From Azorinus chamasolen (lineage: Eukaryota > Mollusca > Bivalvia > Cardiida > Solecurtidae): a stretch of DNA of 64,000 nt. Location of the stretch: the NCBI GenBank assembly GCA_963576725.1, contig OY755240.1:97746316-97810315 (forward strand), in the 5' to 3' direction. The translations under genes and the position numbers were made by a program. Shown piece after piece: positions 22,123-32,326 of the stretch (position 1 is its first letter; every line of letters starts with the position of its first letter). The notes under the pieces were generated by a model, which was given only the letters and a program-made list of their open reading frames with translations, was not told the DNA's origin and did not search any database.

Positions 22123-22329
22123 TTTAACCATTTACCTAATGAATATTTATGTAAGAAATGATGACTGAATGCATATTTATTAGCTAATTCTTTGATGGCA
22201 TTATGAGCAAGAAATGTTTTGACTATGGATTCATATTTATATTATTTTATACACCAACTGAGCAGACTGGTCAGACGGTTGCTACAGGTGGCGCCTGATG
22301 TGGGTTTACTGCTTTTGCATAGGCATTAA
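22123..22329 (+). mobile_element. Family A MITE copy abutting family D
   Basis: TTAACCATTTACCTAATGAA at the left; core CAGACGGTTGCTACAGGTGG. Its right TTAA (22326-22329) is also the left TTAA of the next element. Confidence 0.8.
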
Positions 22330-22548
22330 CCCATTACCTCATAGGCTAATTTTAGATACAACCTCTTTGAATTAATCTACCGAAAAGGAGCATTAACTAG
22401 AGAAAATTTTAGGATTTTGTAGTTTGAAACCATTGTGATAAATAGAGCATTTGCTCCTGTAGGAGCAAATGCTCTATTTATCACAGTGGTTTCACAAAGT
22501 GACTTTTATAGAGTCGTCAAAAGTCGTCAATATGAGGAAAAGGGTTAA
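22326..22548. mobile_element. Family D palindromic MITE
   Basis: Begins TTAACCCATTACCTCATAGG and ends ATGAGGAAAAGGGTTAA. The centre is a near-perfect hairpin (22430-22490) around GAGCATTTGCTCCTGTAGGA, flanked by GAAACCATTGTGATAAATA and its inverse. Confidence 0.85.
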
Positions 22549-22784
22549 AAGGAATGTCTGCGAAAAAGGTTAGCTACAAAATAGACAACTATACAGTGTG
22601 CATATGTAACAGCTACACAACTGTATAATTGATGTAGATCTGCTAGCTGAAAAAATGTATGAGCTGAAATAGTTCCGTTATAAGGTTATAGAAAAGTTCA
22701 TATCTTGTTACGAGCAAAATCATTTTGCAAATGTGTTCAAAGCTGAAGACACAGTATGTCACTGTCTGACGTTCTTTACAAGTC

Positions 22785-23154
22785 TTAACCCTTTACAGTA
22801 TGAAGATTTCATGCAAGCAATAGTATCACAGTGAATCAGTTAGATATTGTTTTACAATGGCGTATGACTACACGAAGTTTTGGACATGGCAGAAACTGTA
22901 AAAGCTGTTTTGATCAGTATCTGCTCTGCGTGCTTGTGCTATAACCCGTCCCCTCATATTCACACCTTTGGCGCCTCTGAAAAGACACCATCGTGATAAA
23001 TAAAACATTTGTTCCATAGGAGCAAATGCTCTATATATCAATGGTTTCAAAACTACAAAATTCTAAAAAGTTTCCTTTTCTCTAGTAAATGCTCCTTTTC
23101 TGTAGATTTATTCAAAGAGGTTGGTTCTAAAAATAGCCTATGAGGGAATGGGAT
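22785..23154. mobile_element. Family A left fragment followed by a family D copy
   Basis: 22785: TTAACCCTTTACAGTATGAA with A-type GGACATGGCAGAAACTGTA. From 22941 a D copy: CACACCTTTGGCGCC, GAGCAAATGCTCTATATATC hairpin arm, ATGGTTTCAAAACTAC and end TAGCCTATGAGGGAATGGG. Confidence 0.75.
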
Positions 23155-23290
23155 CATATAGATATAAATCTATAGATTCTGCCATAATAAAAAAAATCCT
23201 AATTCATATCGCCATTATAAAAAAATCATCTAATTAATATTCATACAGTCATAATTGCTTACATGAAAATTCATGAGATAAAGGGTTAAG
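23155..23290 (-). mobile_element. Family A MITE, one end only
   Basis: CTAATTAATATTCATACAGT, GCTTACATGAAAATTCATGA, end GATAAAGGGTTAA. Confidence 0.75.
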
Positions 23291-23612
23291 GCGGGAAATT
23301 ATTATACATGTATTTACATGTAAATGTATATGCTAAATGATGTCGCGTGACTGTTCTATATATGTGGAAGAAATCTTTGTTTTCTATTTGTGCAAGTATG
23401 TTTTATGCTTTAAATTGTTTTGTCTGGCTATTGCTGTTCTCCAATAGCAGTGTTGTGCTATTTTAATGTATGGATACATGTATATATGAAAGTGGTGAGT
23501 CAAAAAATAAAATGTTTTAAACTCTGAAATTGGGTTTGTTAAATGTTGACCTACCAGGTATCTTAACAGAATACACGTAGTCCCAGATCGGGCGGCCCCT
23601 GCAATCCACCTC

Positions 23613-23853
23613 CCCTATATGAACGCATTTCACACCTTTGCTAACTCAGTAGACCCAGACCAGACGACTCCCGTAGGAACCGTTTGATCGGAGTCTTCTC
23701 TGTTTACGTATAAATTATAATTATATAGATCTGTGGTTACAATTTCTGTCAAACCCGAAAACTACTTTGTTTGTAAACCTTTATAGAGCTTCAGCTTATA
23801 CATATAAATAATACAATTAGTTCTTCATGAATATTCATGATATAAATGGTTAA
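23613..23853 (-). mobile_element. Family A MITE copy
   Basis: TGAACGCATTTCACACCTTT, GACTCCCGTAGGAACCGTTT, GATCGGAGTCTTCTCTGTTT, CATGAATATTCATG and end TATAAATGGTTAA. Confidence 0.85.
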
Positions 23854-23859
23854 AGAATG

Positions 23860-24198
23860 GACAGTTAAATCCCTCTCTATCAACCATTAGATGGATACAC
23901 ACGTGGTTCTGTAAGAGCAAGAGTCGTATTTATAAAACTCATTGGCAATTAGTGAGCCTAAGTACAATTCCAGAAAAAAAAATCAATCTAGGTCCATTGA
24001 CAAATCAGTGGATCTGTGATCCTTAGAATATTAACTACAGTTAAACTTCGTTACCTCGAAGTTTTAGAAAAGAAGAATATATAATGTGTAAGGCAAATTA
24101 AAAGTCATGCAGAAACCCCTAGAGTTCCTCAATGAGCCGTCTGAACAGGACCTGCTCTGTGTGTTTATGGAACCATAGTTTAAACAAAGTTTATTTCC
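23860..24198. other. Degraded repeat fragments
   Basis: Mostly unrecognised. GCAAATTAAAAGTCATGCAG at about 24092 is a family B piece, and GCCGTCTGAACAGGACCTGC near 24138 an A core piece. Confidence 0.4.
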
Positions 24199-24225
24199 AG
24201 AGAGAGAGAGAGAGGGTGATAGGTG

Positions 24226-24291
<66 letters not shown>
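24199..24291. repeat. (GA)n microsatellite
   Basis: Interrupted AG dinucleotide run, with an uninterrupted part from about 24230 to 24290. Confidence 0.97.
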
Positions 24292-24295
<4 letters not shown>

Positions 24296-24700
24296 TGAGA
24301 GGAGATAGATATATTGGGTAAGAGGTTACCTTGTAGAACAATAAGAGGACACTTAAGTAAGACATCTTAACGTAAGTAAACATCACTGTAAGTAAGACAT
24401 CTTAACAAAATAATAATTGGATCATATATCGATAGGTTTGCAATATAAGAAACTAAACCCTCCGAGATTGCTTTATGAAACAATGCACAGCAAAAAATAG
24501 GAGTTTGTTGTCTACATCGCTTAGCATTTGTTCACGAAATACTTGTAGAAGCATTTCCGCATTTAGAGGATGGTACATTTGTGTTGCAAGAAATAGGTTA
24601 TTTCTCTGATTTTGAAAAATAAATACATTGAAAAACGTAATGTTCAGCATTCTCTATTTCATGCGAACATTCGCATAATGGATTTTGATTAAGATGGATA
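24292..24700. other. No feature recognised
   Basis: AT-rich; only a short direct repeat of AAGTAAGACATCTTAAC near 24356 and 24389. Confidence 0.35.
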
Positions 24701-24704
24701 ACAA

Positions 24705-24915
24705 AAAGATCACCATTCAGGAATTATACAGGATGGAGATCAGCATTCAGGAATTATAGTGTTGGCCATGGGTCACCATTCAGGAATTATACAGGTTTAT
24801 ACAGGATTGGCCATGGCACAACCATTTCGTATTCATACACTATTATAAAATTCAGCTAATTAATATTCATGATATTATTATTTCTTGCATGAATATTCAT
24901 CAGGTAATGGTTTAT
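24705..24915. mobile_element. Short ATTCAGGAATTATA repeats and a family A end
   Basis: CACCATTCAGGAATTATACA occurs three times (24710-24797, one variant). From about 24800 an A fragment in minus orientation: GGCCATGGCA, CTAATTAATATTCATGATAT, TTCTTGCATGAATATTCATC. Confidence 0.65.
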
Positions 24916-24974
24916 GGACGATTCAATAAGCTTAGGAATATTCTTAATATTTTCCCATGAAGCTTTATGAATAT

Positions 24975-25060
24975 GGGCCTCGGCCTGTAAGCTCCCTAAG
25001 AGACGTTTCTGCACATCTTTCGTCCCGCATTAAACTACTACCTGTCTGTAAAACAGAAAT
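24975..25060. mobile_element. Family B fragment
   Basis: GTAAGCTCCCTAAGAGACGT, CTTTCGTCCCGCATTAAACT, ACTACCTGTCT: apex and right arm. Confidence 0.6.
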
Positions 25061-25455
25061 AGGTATTGTTTGAGGGGTGTTCTAGATAAAAAAAAAAAAG
25101 GCGGGGGGGGGGGACATAATTCACAATGGCAAAGTGAAAGCAGAAGACAATCTTTACAGACACATTTTTTTCTTTCACCAATAGTTAAATCTAGTTCATT
25201 AAGTCCGATGGTAGTTGAATAATTTTTGAGACCTTTGTTATGCAATAAGTATGCTTTGCTTTTAAGACCCATGTATTTATGTATTAAATGGTTATTCTGG
25301 TTTATCGTGTCTGAAACCACACAAGAAAGGGAGGGAATCGAAGAAAACGCTCGATTGCAATAAAAAATATTGTAAAAGTCTTAGGTGTTTAATTTGCAGT
25401 CATATCTCTACTTGACCAGTTTTGGGTTTAAGTTTCTCGCTGCCAATGTCGCTTC
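25061..25455. other. Homopolymer runs, otherwise nothing recognised
   Basis: A run (25089-25099) directly followed by a G run (25106-25113), then unremarkable AT-rich sequence. Confidence 0.4.
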
Positions 25456-25625
25456 TGTCTTTACCTATGCAAACAGCTTGGATCCAAACGAGACTACGAG
25501 TAACCTGGCGTCTCATCAGGATCCAAACTGTTAGTTCCTGTAACTATTTTATGAAACAAAAATAAAGAAACAATGAAAACTGAAATTTGTAGCAGACGAC
25601 AAACTTTGCAGACGACAAAAGTTGC
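25456..25625. mobile_element. Family C MITE copy
   Basis: GCAAACAGCTTGGATCCAAA, GAGTAACCTGGCGTCTCATC, GGATCCAAACTGTTAG, then GTAGCAGACGACAAACTTTG and GCAGACGACAAAAGTTGC. Confidence 0.85.
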
Positions 25626-25629
25626 CAGA

Positions 25630-27036
25630 GAAAGACTTGTGATGCTTTATCACAGGACGAAAAGTGATGCATGGAGTTCCCATAGGAGTTTTATATATTA
25701 CATTTTATATATTACATTTTATATATTACGTTTTATATATTACGTTTTATATATTACGTTTTATATATTACGTTTTATATATTACATTTTATGTATTACA
25801 TTTTATGTATTACGTTTTATATATTACATTTTATATATTACATTTTATATATTACGTTTTATATATTACGTTTTATATATTACGTTTTATATATTACATT
25901 TTATATATTACGTTTTATATATTACATTTTATGTATTACATTTTATGTATTACGTTTTATATATTACATTTTATATATTACATTTTATATATTACGTTTT
26001 ATATATAACATTTTATATATTACGTTTCATATATCACGTTTTATAGATTACATTTTATATATTACATTTTATATATTACATTTTATATATATACGTTTTA
26101 TATACATGTATCACATTTTATATATTACATTTTATATATAACGTTTTATATATTACATTTTATATATTACGTTTTATATATTACATTTTATAATCTTATA
26201 TATATATTACATTTTATATATTACGTTTTATGTATTACATTTTATATATTACGTTTTATATATTACATTTTATGTATTACATTTTATGTATTACGTTTTA
26301 TATATTACATTTTATATATTACATTTTATATATTAAGTTTTATATATTACGTTTTATATATTACGTTTTATATATTACATTTTATATATTACGTTTTATA
26401 TATTACATTTTATGTATTACATTTTATGTATTACGTTTTATATATTACATTTTATATATTACATTTTATATATTACGTTTTATATATAACATTTTATATA
26501 TTACGTTTCATATATCACGTTTTATAGATTACATTTTATATATTACATTTTATATATTACATTTTATATATATACGTTTTATATACATGTATCACATTTT
26601 ATATATTACATTTTATATATAACGTTTTATATATTACATTTTATATATTACGTTTTATATATTACATTTTATAATCTTATATATATATTACATTTTATAT
26701 ATTACGTTTTATGTATTACATTTTATATATTACATTTTATATATTACATTTTATATACATGTATTACATTTTATATATTACGTTTTATATATTACATTTT
26801 ATATACATGTATTACATTTTTATATGTTACGTTTTATATATATTACATTTTATATATTACGTTTTATATATTACATTTTATATATTACATTTTTTATATT
26901 ACGTTTTATATATTATATTTTATATATTACATTTTATATACATATATTACAGTTTATATATTACATTTTATATACATGCATTACATTTTATATATTACGT
27001 TTCCTCTGCATCAAACAACCACCTGCTCTTACAGAT
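25630..27036. mobile_element. Family B MITE expanded by an internal AT-rich array
   Basis: Left arm GATGCTTTATCACAGGACGA, AAAGTGATGCATGGAGTTCC and apex CATAGGAG are followed directly by the array. The right arm resumes at about 27000 with TTTCCTCTGCATC and AAACAACCACCTGC. Compare B copies ending CATTAAGCAGCCACCTG. Confidence 0.75.
25690..27002. repeat. 14-bp satellite TTTTATATATTACR, about 90 units, with a 481-bp duplication
   Basis: Period 14 with 9-15 bp variants. A 481-bp block is present twice: TATAACATTTTATATATTAC at 26004 and 26485, and the variants TTTCATATATCACG, TTATAGATTACA and ATAATCTTATATATATA repeat in the same order. Open frames here (up to 157 codons of YITFYIL-type sequence) are a by-product of the repeat. 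Confidence 0.92.
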
Positions 27037-27042
27037 ACATAG

Positions 27043-27188
27043 AGGATCTTACATGAGTGTTCTTGATTATTGGATTTATTAAATGAGTCTTTTTAAAACG
27101 ATAAAAAACGAGCTTTAGCGAGTTTTTTATCGTTTTAAAAAGACGAATTTAATAAATCCAATAATCATGAACACGAATGCAAGATCCT
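27043..27188. repeat. 146-bp hairpin, copy 1
   Basis: AGGATCTTACATGAGTGTTC pairs with the end GAACACGAATGCAAGATCCT. The inner arms TTTTTAAAACGATAAAAAAC pair around a GCTTTAGC loop. The inverted homologue is at 34991-35137. Confidence 0.9.
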
Positions 27189-27972
27189 ATTTATAACATA
27201 ACACACACAAATGTTATTTGCAGCCAATATTTCAGCAGTAACGTGGATTGTTATAAATTCTCCTTACATATAGAAATGATGAATGAAAGGTGTTATTAGG
27301 TTCGCTAGGTAACTGGGACAAAGTAGGTCCAAATTTTCCAACTTTATTTTTTACTTACTGTCATATCAATCAGGATCTAATTCAGACCTCTCTGGTATTC
27401 AATTTAACTGTGATAGTTTATGATACAAAAACATACAGAAACACGTCAAAATAATTTTTGAGTTACAGTTTTGACATACATAGTTACAAACACGTCACAT
27501 TATGACGTCATTGTACACAACATGTGTCTATGTAAAGCGCGCCATTTACATGAAGACCTACATACAGTCGCCAACACGTCCGACACTCACTGTCAATGGG
27601 ATTCGAAATGCGCCTTCGTTTTGGTATATTAAGCCCTTCATTAGTGTTGTATGTATACACATGGACATGGACATCTGCATAAACAAAAGGACATGCGGTG
27701 AAGAAAATGCAAAGTTGAGGAGGCATTTTAAATGTAGAATGGATTGGTAGGTCTTTTTTGGCATACATTTTGTATATGATTCCTGACAGCGATTACAATT
27801 TGTATTATTTTATCGAAATTAAGGCGCAAGTGCCAACAATCCTTTGCCATCTATCGTGACTCAATCGTGGACAGGTAGGTCGACCACCGTCCGCCAGTTT
27901 GTTTGTTTTGACAGCGCGTATGAATCGTTCGAATGTCATTCGGTCGTTCGAATGTTATTCACTAGTGAATAT

Positions 27973-29267
27973 CAAAGGTGCCCGACGCATGCTTGGACTC
28001 ATTCATTGACACCCCCCCCCCCCCCCCCTAAAAAATAAAATAAAAAAAATAATAAAAAATAAATAAATGTGATCGAAGCATGTTCAACTGGCCTAAAACT
28101 ATCTATTTGAACCTAAAACAACTCCGAAAAACGAAAAAAAACATGACCCGGAAAAAATTTCCTATCGGGTCTATATATGTATTGAAAGGTATCTAACTTC
28201 GACAGATCAGCGGCGGAAAATACAACAGTCATGTTTTTCAAAGTCTTACAGCAAAGCCAATTCATCACCGATTTCAATCAGTTTGGTCTTGATCCGTTCC
28301 AAATTCCATATGCTAAGCGGCACAATTAGTGCTTTCCTTAAATATTGCTCCGTCTTGACGCTGCAAGACCGCGAATTTGAAAAAATGCTAGAGCGAAACG
28401 ATGTGACTCCCGCCAGGATGCATAGACGTATATAGGGGGATCTGTATTCGTTAATCTTTTCAACAAAAACGCGAATTATGGTTAAACACTATCTAAAAAC
28501 ATTCAACTTACCGCAATTAAAACGGTGCTTACCATTTCCAGTCAGCTACGAGGCGCCAGCTTTCTTTCTCCAACTTTCCTTTTGAACGGATGCGACCATT
28601 TTGCTGTGACCCGGCTCATAAACTATTCGATATGCAAATATCCGGGCCACAGCGATTTGGCCACCTCCGTTCAAAACGAAAGTAGGAGAAAGAAAACTGG
28701 CGTCTCATAGCAGACTACAAATAGCCAGCACCGTTTTAACTGCGGTAAGTTGAATGTTTTTCGAATGTGTTTCAGCATAATTCGCGTTTTTGCTGAAAAG
28801 TTTAACGAATACAGATCCCCCTATATACTTCTATGCATCCTGGCGGGAGTCACATCGTTTCGCTCTAGCGTATTTTCAAATTCGCGGTCTTGCAGCGACA
28901 AGACGGGGCAATATTTAAGGAAAACACTGACAGTGTCGCTTAGCATATGGAATTTGGAACGGATCAAGACCAAACTGATTAAAATCGGTGTTGAATTGGC
29001 TTTGCTGTAAGACTTTGAAAAACATGACTGTTGTATTTTCCGCCGCTGATCTGTCGTAGTTAGATACCTTTCAATACATATATAGACCCGATAGGAAAAA
29101 AAATTTCCGGGTCGTGCTTTTCTCGTTTTTCGGAGTGGTTTAAGGTTCAAATAGATAGTTTTATGCTAGTTTAACATACTTCCATCACATTTTTTTTTTT
29201 TATTTTTTTTTGGGGGGGGGGGGGGGTGTTTCCATGGGTGAGTCCAAGCATGCGTCGAACACCTTTG
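27973..29267. mobile_element. hAT-like foldback MITE, 1.3 kb palindrome
   Basis: Ends CAAAGGTGCCCGACGCATGC and GCATGCGTCGAACACCTTTG are inverted copies. The two arms pair along almost the whole length, meeting near 28620 (ATAAACTATTCGATATGC). The 8-bp GTGAATAT flanks it on both sides (27965-27972 and 29268-29275). An 8-bp duplication with short TIRs is the hAT pattern. Copy 2 of the host element has one near-identical site, GTGATTAT, with no insertion. C runs and G runs near the two ends mirror each other. Confidence 0.88.
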
Positions 29268-29509
29268 GTGAATATATGCCCATGATTATCAAAAAATAAA
29301 TGATAGTGTTACGTCACGCTGAAGCCACGTGTTATGTTATAACTATGTTTATTCATGTAGTAGTCGCTTTACAGCCAATCAACTGTATTTTCCCCATTCT
29401 TGTCAAAATGTTTAAACAATTACTCTGGCACTTGTAACAGCGCCCCCTACATAAACATATGTACATAATTATAGAGATTTAATATTTCCCTGTTCTATAT
29501 TTAGTCAAG

Positions 29510-29724
29510 TACATGTAGCTCAATGCCTACAGAATATTCATGGACAAAATAGTTATAATGAAATATGGAGTGTAGAACATTGTAGCCTTTTTGAATCTAA
29601 AGGAACACATCTATCAAATTATAATAGCAAACAGAGCAGACCTTGGTCCGACAGGAGCCGTTTGATCTGGGTCTTCTCCGTTTGCAAATGCGCGAAAATG
29701 CGTTTATATTAAGGAAAGGGTTAA
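29510..29724 (+). mobile_element. Family E MITE copy
   Basis: AGAATATTCATGGACAAAAT, AGTTATAATGAAATATGGAG, then the A-type core (AGCAAACAGAGCAGACC, GGAGCCGTTTGATCTGGGTC) and end GGAAAGGGTTAA. Matches the E copy at 43669-43876. Confidence 0.75.
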
Positions 29725-29759
29725 ATAAATACGTTTGTCGCCAAATGTGATTCCGTGAT

Positions 29760-29965
29760 AAGCTTTACTGACGAGTTGCATCCAGATGGGACGTTGAGAG
29801 GTTCGTCTGCTAATCTGGATTCAAACTACATGTATTTGACACTGTGATAGTAATTATAAATAGAAATTGAAGAAAATATAGTTTTAAAACCTGAAGCAGA
29901 CGACAATCGTAGCAGTCGAAATTTCTGTGGCGACGAAAGAGTTATAACTCTTCTTGTCTATTGAA
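29760..29965. mobile_element. Family C MITE copy
   Basis: GTTGCATCCAGATGGGACG, GGTTCGTCTGCTAATCTGGA, GAAGCAGACGACAATCGTAG, end GGCGACGAAAGAGTTATAA. Confidence 0.7.
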
Positions 29966-30054
29966 GTAATAAAGTGAAATTGAGTGGTTTGACCTCTGAC
30001 ACACTACAGCAAAACCCATCGCAACCAGAATTCTGGTAGGAAAAAATAGATACT

Positions 30055-30215
30055 TTTAGGCAGGTGGCTGCTTAATGCAGGGTGAAAGTCATGCATAAAG
30101 CTCAAATAGGAGCTTCCTGTATGAGTTTCGCCCTACATTAAGCTGTCATCTGTCTCCGAGACCGATATTTAAACTTAATTGAACGTCCGGTTTCGTGAGG
30201 TTTTATTCTACCTTA
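30055..30215. mobile_element. Family B foldback MITE copy
   Basis: GGCAGGTGGCTGCTTAATGC, AGGGTGAAAGTCATGC, GCTCAAATAGGAGC apex, CCCTACATTAAGCTGTCATC and the outer end GTCCGGTTTCGTGAGGTTTT. Confidence 0.85.
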
Positions 30216-30771
30216 TGAGACTAGTTATGATAAGTCTGTCATACAGTGGTAAATACGCTATTCCTACCCATTTACCCGTTTTTCTACGCGTAAGAAACGG
30301 GTAGTGAACGGTTAACGAACGGTTAACGAACGGTTACGCGATAAACGGTTTACACGCGTTAAACGCGTAAAGAAACGATTATACCAGAGAAGTTGCGATA
30401 GATGTATAAGTTTTCCGTTTCATGCGGAGATTTCTGATCTTATCGATGATAGCCGTTTTCAAAAAAGTCCGAATGAAACGGGTTAGCCAAAATAAGAATC
30501 GATTCGTCACTCAACGAACGTTTAACGGTTCAATCCCGGCTAGTGTCGACGATTTGCTCATTTAGGTAATGATAATTATGTTCTTAAATTTTGTTTGTAC
30601 AAAGCTATAATATCAGATATCCACTGTATATCAAACAAATGGATTGAAGAATTAGTTCTTTTTGATTAGGTTTCTACATTTCAGATAAAAAACTGTCACA
30701 AAGTAAATCACCAAATTTGGGATCTAGAATGAATAAACCTACTACAGAATTCAGATCTATTCTATTTCTTA

Positions 30772-31024
30772 ACCTTTTCCCATTTGAATATTTCTGTCAG
30801 AAAAAAATGACATCATGAGTATTTATTAGATCTTGCTGAATTTAACAACGGTATAAGTGCACACGCCTTTTTGATATTTGTAGAAAATAAAGTCAGGTCT
30901 ATTAATTTATACTTTCATAAGCAGAGTGGGCCCTGATCCGACGGCCCCTAGAAGATCCTTCATGTCTAGGTTTAATCTGTTCGCAAAGGCGTTAGAGTGT
31001 TATATCCATGTGTATGTAATGGGA
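30772..31024 (+). mobile_element. Family A MITE nested in the 2.0 kb TIR element
   Basis: TTAACCTTTTCCCATTTGAA, AAAATGACATCATGAGTATT, AGCAGAGTGGGCCCTGATCC, end TATGTAATGGGATAA. A second core fragment (GCAGACCCAAGATCAAACGG) follows at 31030-31100. Confidence 0.75.
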
Positions 31025-31109
31025 TAAGCAAATAGTGCAGACCCAAGATCAAACGGCTTCAACCCGAGCAATCTGATCTGAACCTATTCTGTTTTCAAAG
31101 GTGTTTTCA

Positions 31110-32100
31110 TCATTATGAGGTAAATCTAAAGAGTTTTAAACAAGTAGGCATATTTCATGCTCACATATAACTATGAAAACGTTCTTATTATTTTGTTACT
31201 TTGTGAAGATTAAACCTTTGTATGCCGAAATTTAAAAGTGGAATGGTCCATCATTGTTTAACTGTATATTCCATTCATTATTACCAGGCTTAAATTTGCT
31301 TGATGATTTTTAATCAGGCCTATGAAAATACTAGTGAAGACCCTGATCAACACCCTGATTTTGGAGCTATATTGTCTGTGTTTACACTGCTTTCAAATGT
31401 CAGTACTTTTGTTCCCCGCATTCAAATATTTTTTATAAAAACTAACTATATAATTGTTATGAATGCATGAAAATAAATTGTCTTAGTTGAAGACTTTATT
31501 ATTTACCCAGCCTAAATATACTATAAAAGCTGCCAGACGGTCAGTAATCCCCTAGCTATTTTCTCAGCTGGAGACAATGGTCTTGACAGTGACCACACCA
31601 CTGCTTTCTTATCAACGAAGTTACGAACTATTACGTAACAGAAATACCAAATAATGTGCACAATGATCTAAAAGTATGATTTGTTATCTTCTCCAAAAAT
31701 ACAAGAAAACTATGTTTTGAATAATTGTAGATCTATGGCTCAGCACAAAGTTAAATGCAAACGTTTTAGACCAATTTAAGATTTAGATTAATATAAATTC
31801 TAGTTTTAAAGATAATTTAGATTGATATGATATAGATCTACTGTAAAATACTTCTACTATATCTGCTACGGTACTGTACGTACAGTTGCAAAAAAGACAT
31901 TTTACAACGCATAGATGAACGCAATGAGACTGTAGATCTATATTTTAATATAGATCTAGATCTAGCTAGATCTTATGGAAATGAAACGAGAATTAAAAGT
32001 TTAAATACTGTTGATCTTAATTTTACATATCAGGAGTGTCCAACAGGTAAATTAGACAGATCATATCAAGGATTACCCCCCTTTCGTCCATGATTACCCC
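31110..32100. other. Interior of the 2.0 kb element: AT-rich, few motifs
   Basis: 31210-31420 has family-F-like blocks (AAAGTGGAATGGTCCATCAT, ACACTGCTTTCAAATG). The rest is AT-rich with repeated AGATCTA words (31830-31980) and no ORF. Confidence 0.4.
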
Positions 32101-32326
32101 CCTTTCATCCGGGCTCTTAAACGTTTAGGAAACGCGTTAAGTAACGCGTAAACAAACGGTTAGAAACCCGTTTAACGAAACGGCTAAGAAACGGGTAACG
32201 AACGGTTAGGTAACGCGTAAGAAACGCGTTAAGTGGGTAGGAATAGCGTATTTACCACTGTATACTGCTTCAGAAAGTGGAAGTGCTCCATGAGACAACA
32301 TTACATGTATGGCAATGTTGTAAGAA

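Larger units (their letters stand above)
27039..29345. mobile_element. Larger non-autonomous element, copy 1 (interrupted by a hAT-like insertion)
   Basis: Host sequence is 27039-27964 plus 29276-29345. The inner end pair TTATAACATAACAC (about 27191) and GTGTTATGTTATAA (to 29342) is inverted. Copy 2 (33898-35137) is the reverse complement with the same hairpin. A + ORF of 82 codons (27502-27750) shares its first 60 or so residues with a longer minus-strand ORF in copy 2, including WYIKPFISVVCIHMDMDI. Element class not identified; it carries no recognisable transposase. Confidence 0.7.
30244..32260. mobile_element. 2.0 kb TIR element with TA target and subterminal ACGGTT/ACGCGT arrays
   Basis: Perfect TIRs of at least 20 bp: CAGTGGTAAATACGCTATTC at 30244, its inverse ending at 32260, and TA on both sides. 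Inside each end lie 100-150 bp rich in GTTAACGAACGG, AACGCGTAA and AACGGGTA motifs in both orientations (30270-30380 and 32110-32235). No transposase ORF. It carries a family A copy (30772-31024). Superfamily uncertain: the CAGTGG start occurs in several DNA transposon groups. Confidence 0.82.

Noticed and set aside
25573..27082. Frames of 110-157 codons of YITFYIL repeats
   Set aside because: Period-14 AT-rich satellite read in changing frames; not protein coding.
25089..29226. Long C and G runs (25106, 28012, 29213) as G-quadruplex regulators
   Set aside because: The runs at 28012 and 29213 are mirror positions in the hAT-like palindrome arms, and homopolymer length is uncertain in assemblies; no further support.
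30515..30545. tRNA T-arm-like GGTTCAATCCCGG near 30529
   Set aside because: The stem pairs for three bases only and no anticodon or acceptor arm is found around it; it belongs to the subterminal repeat of the 2.0 kb element.
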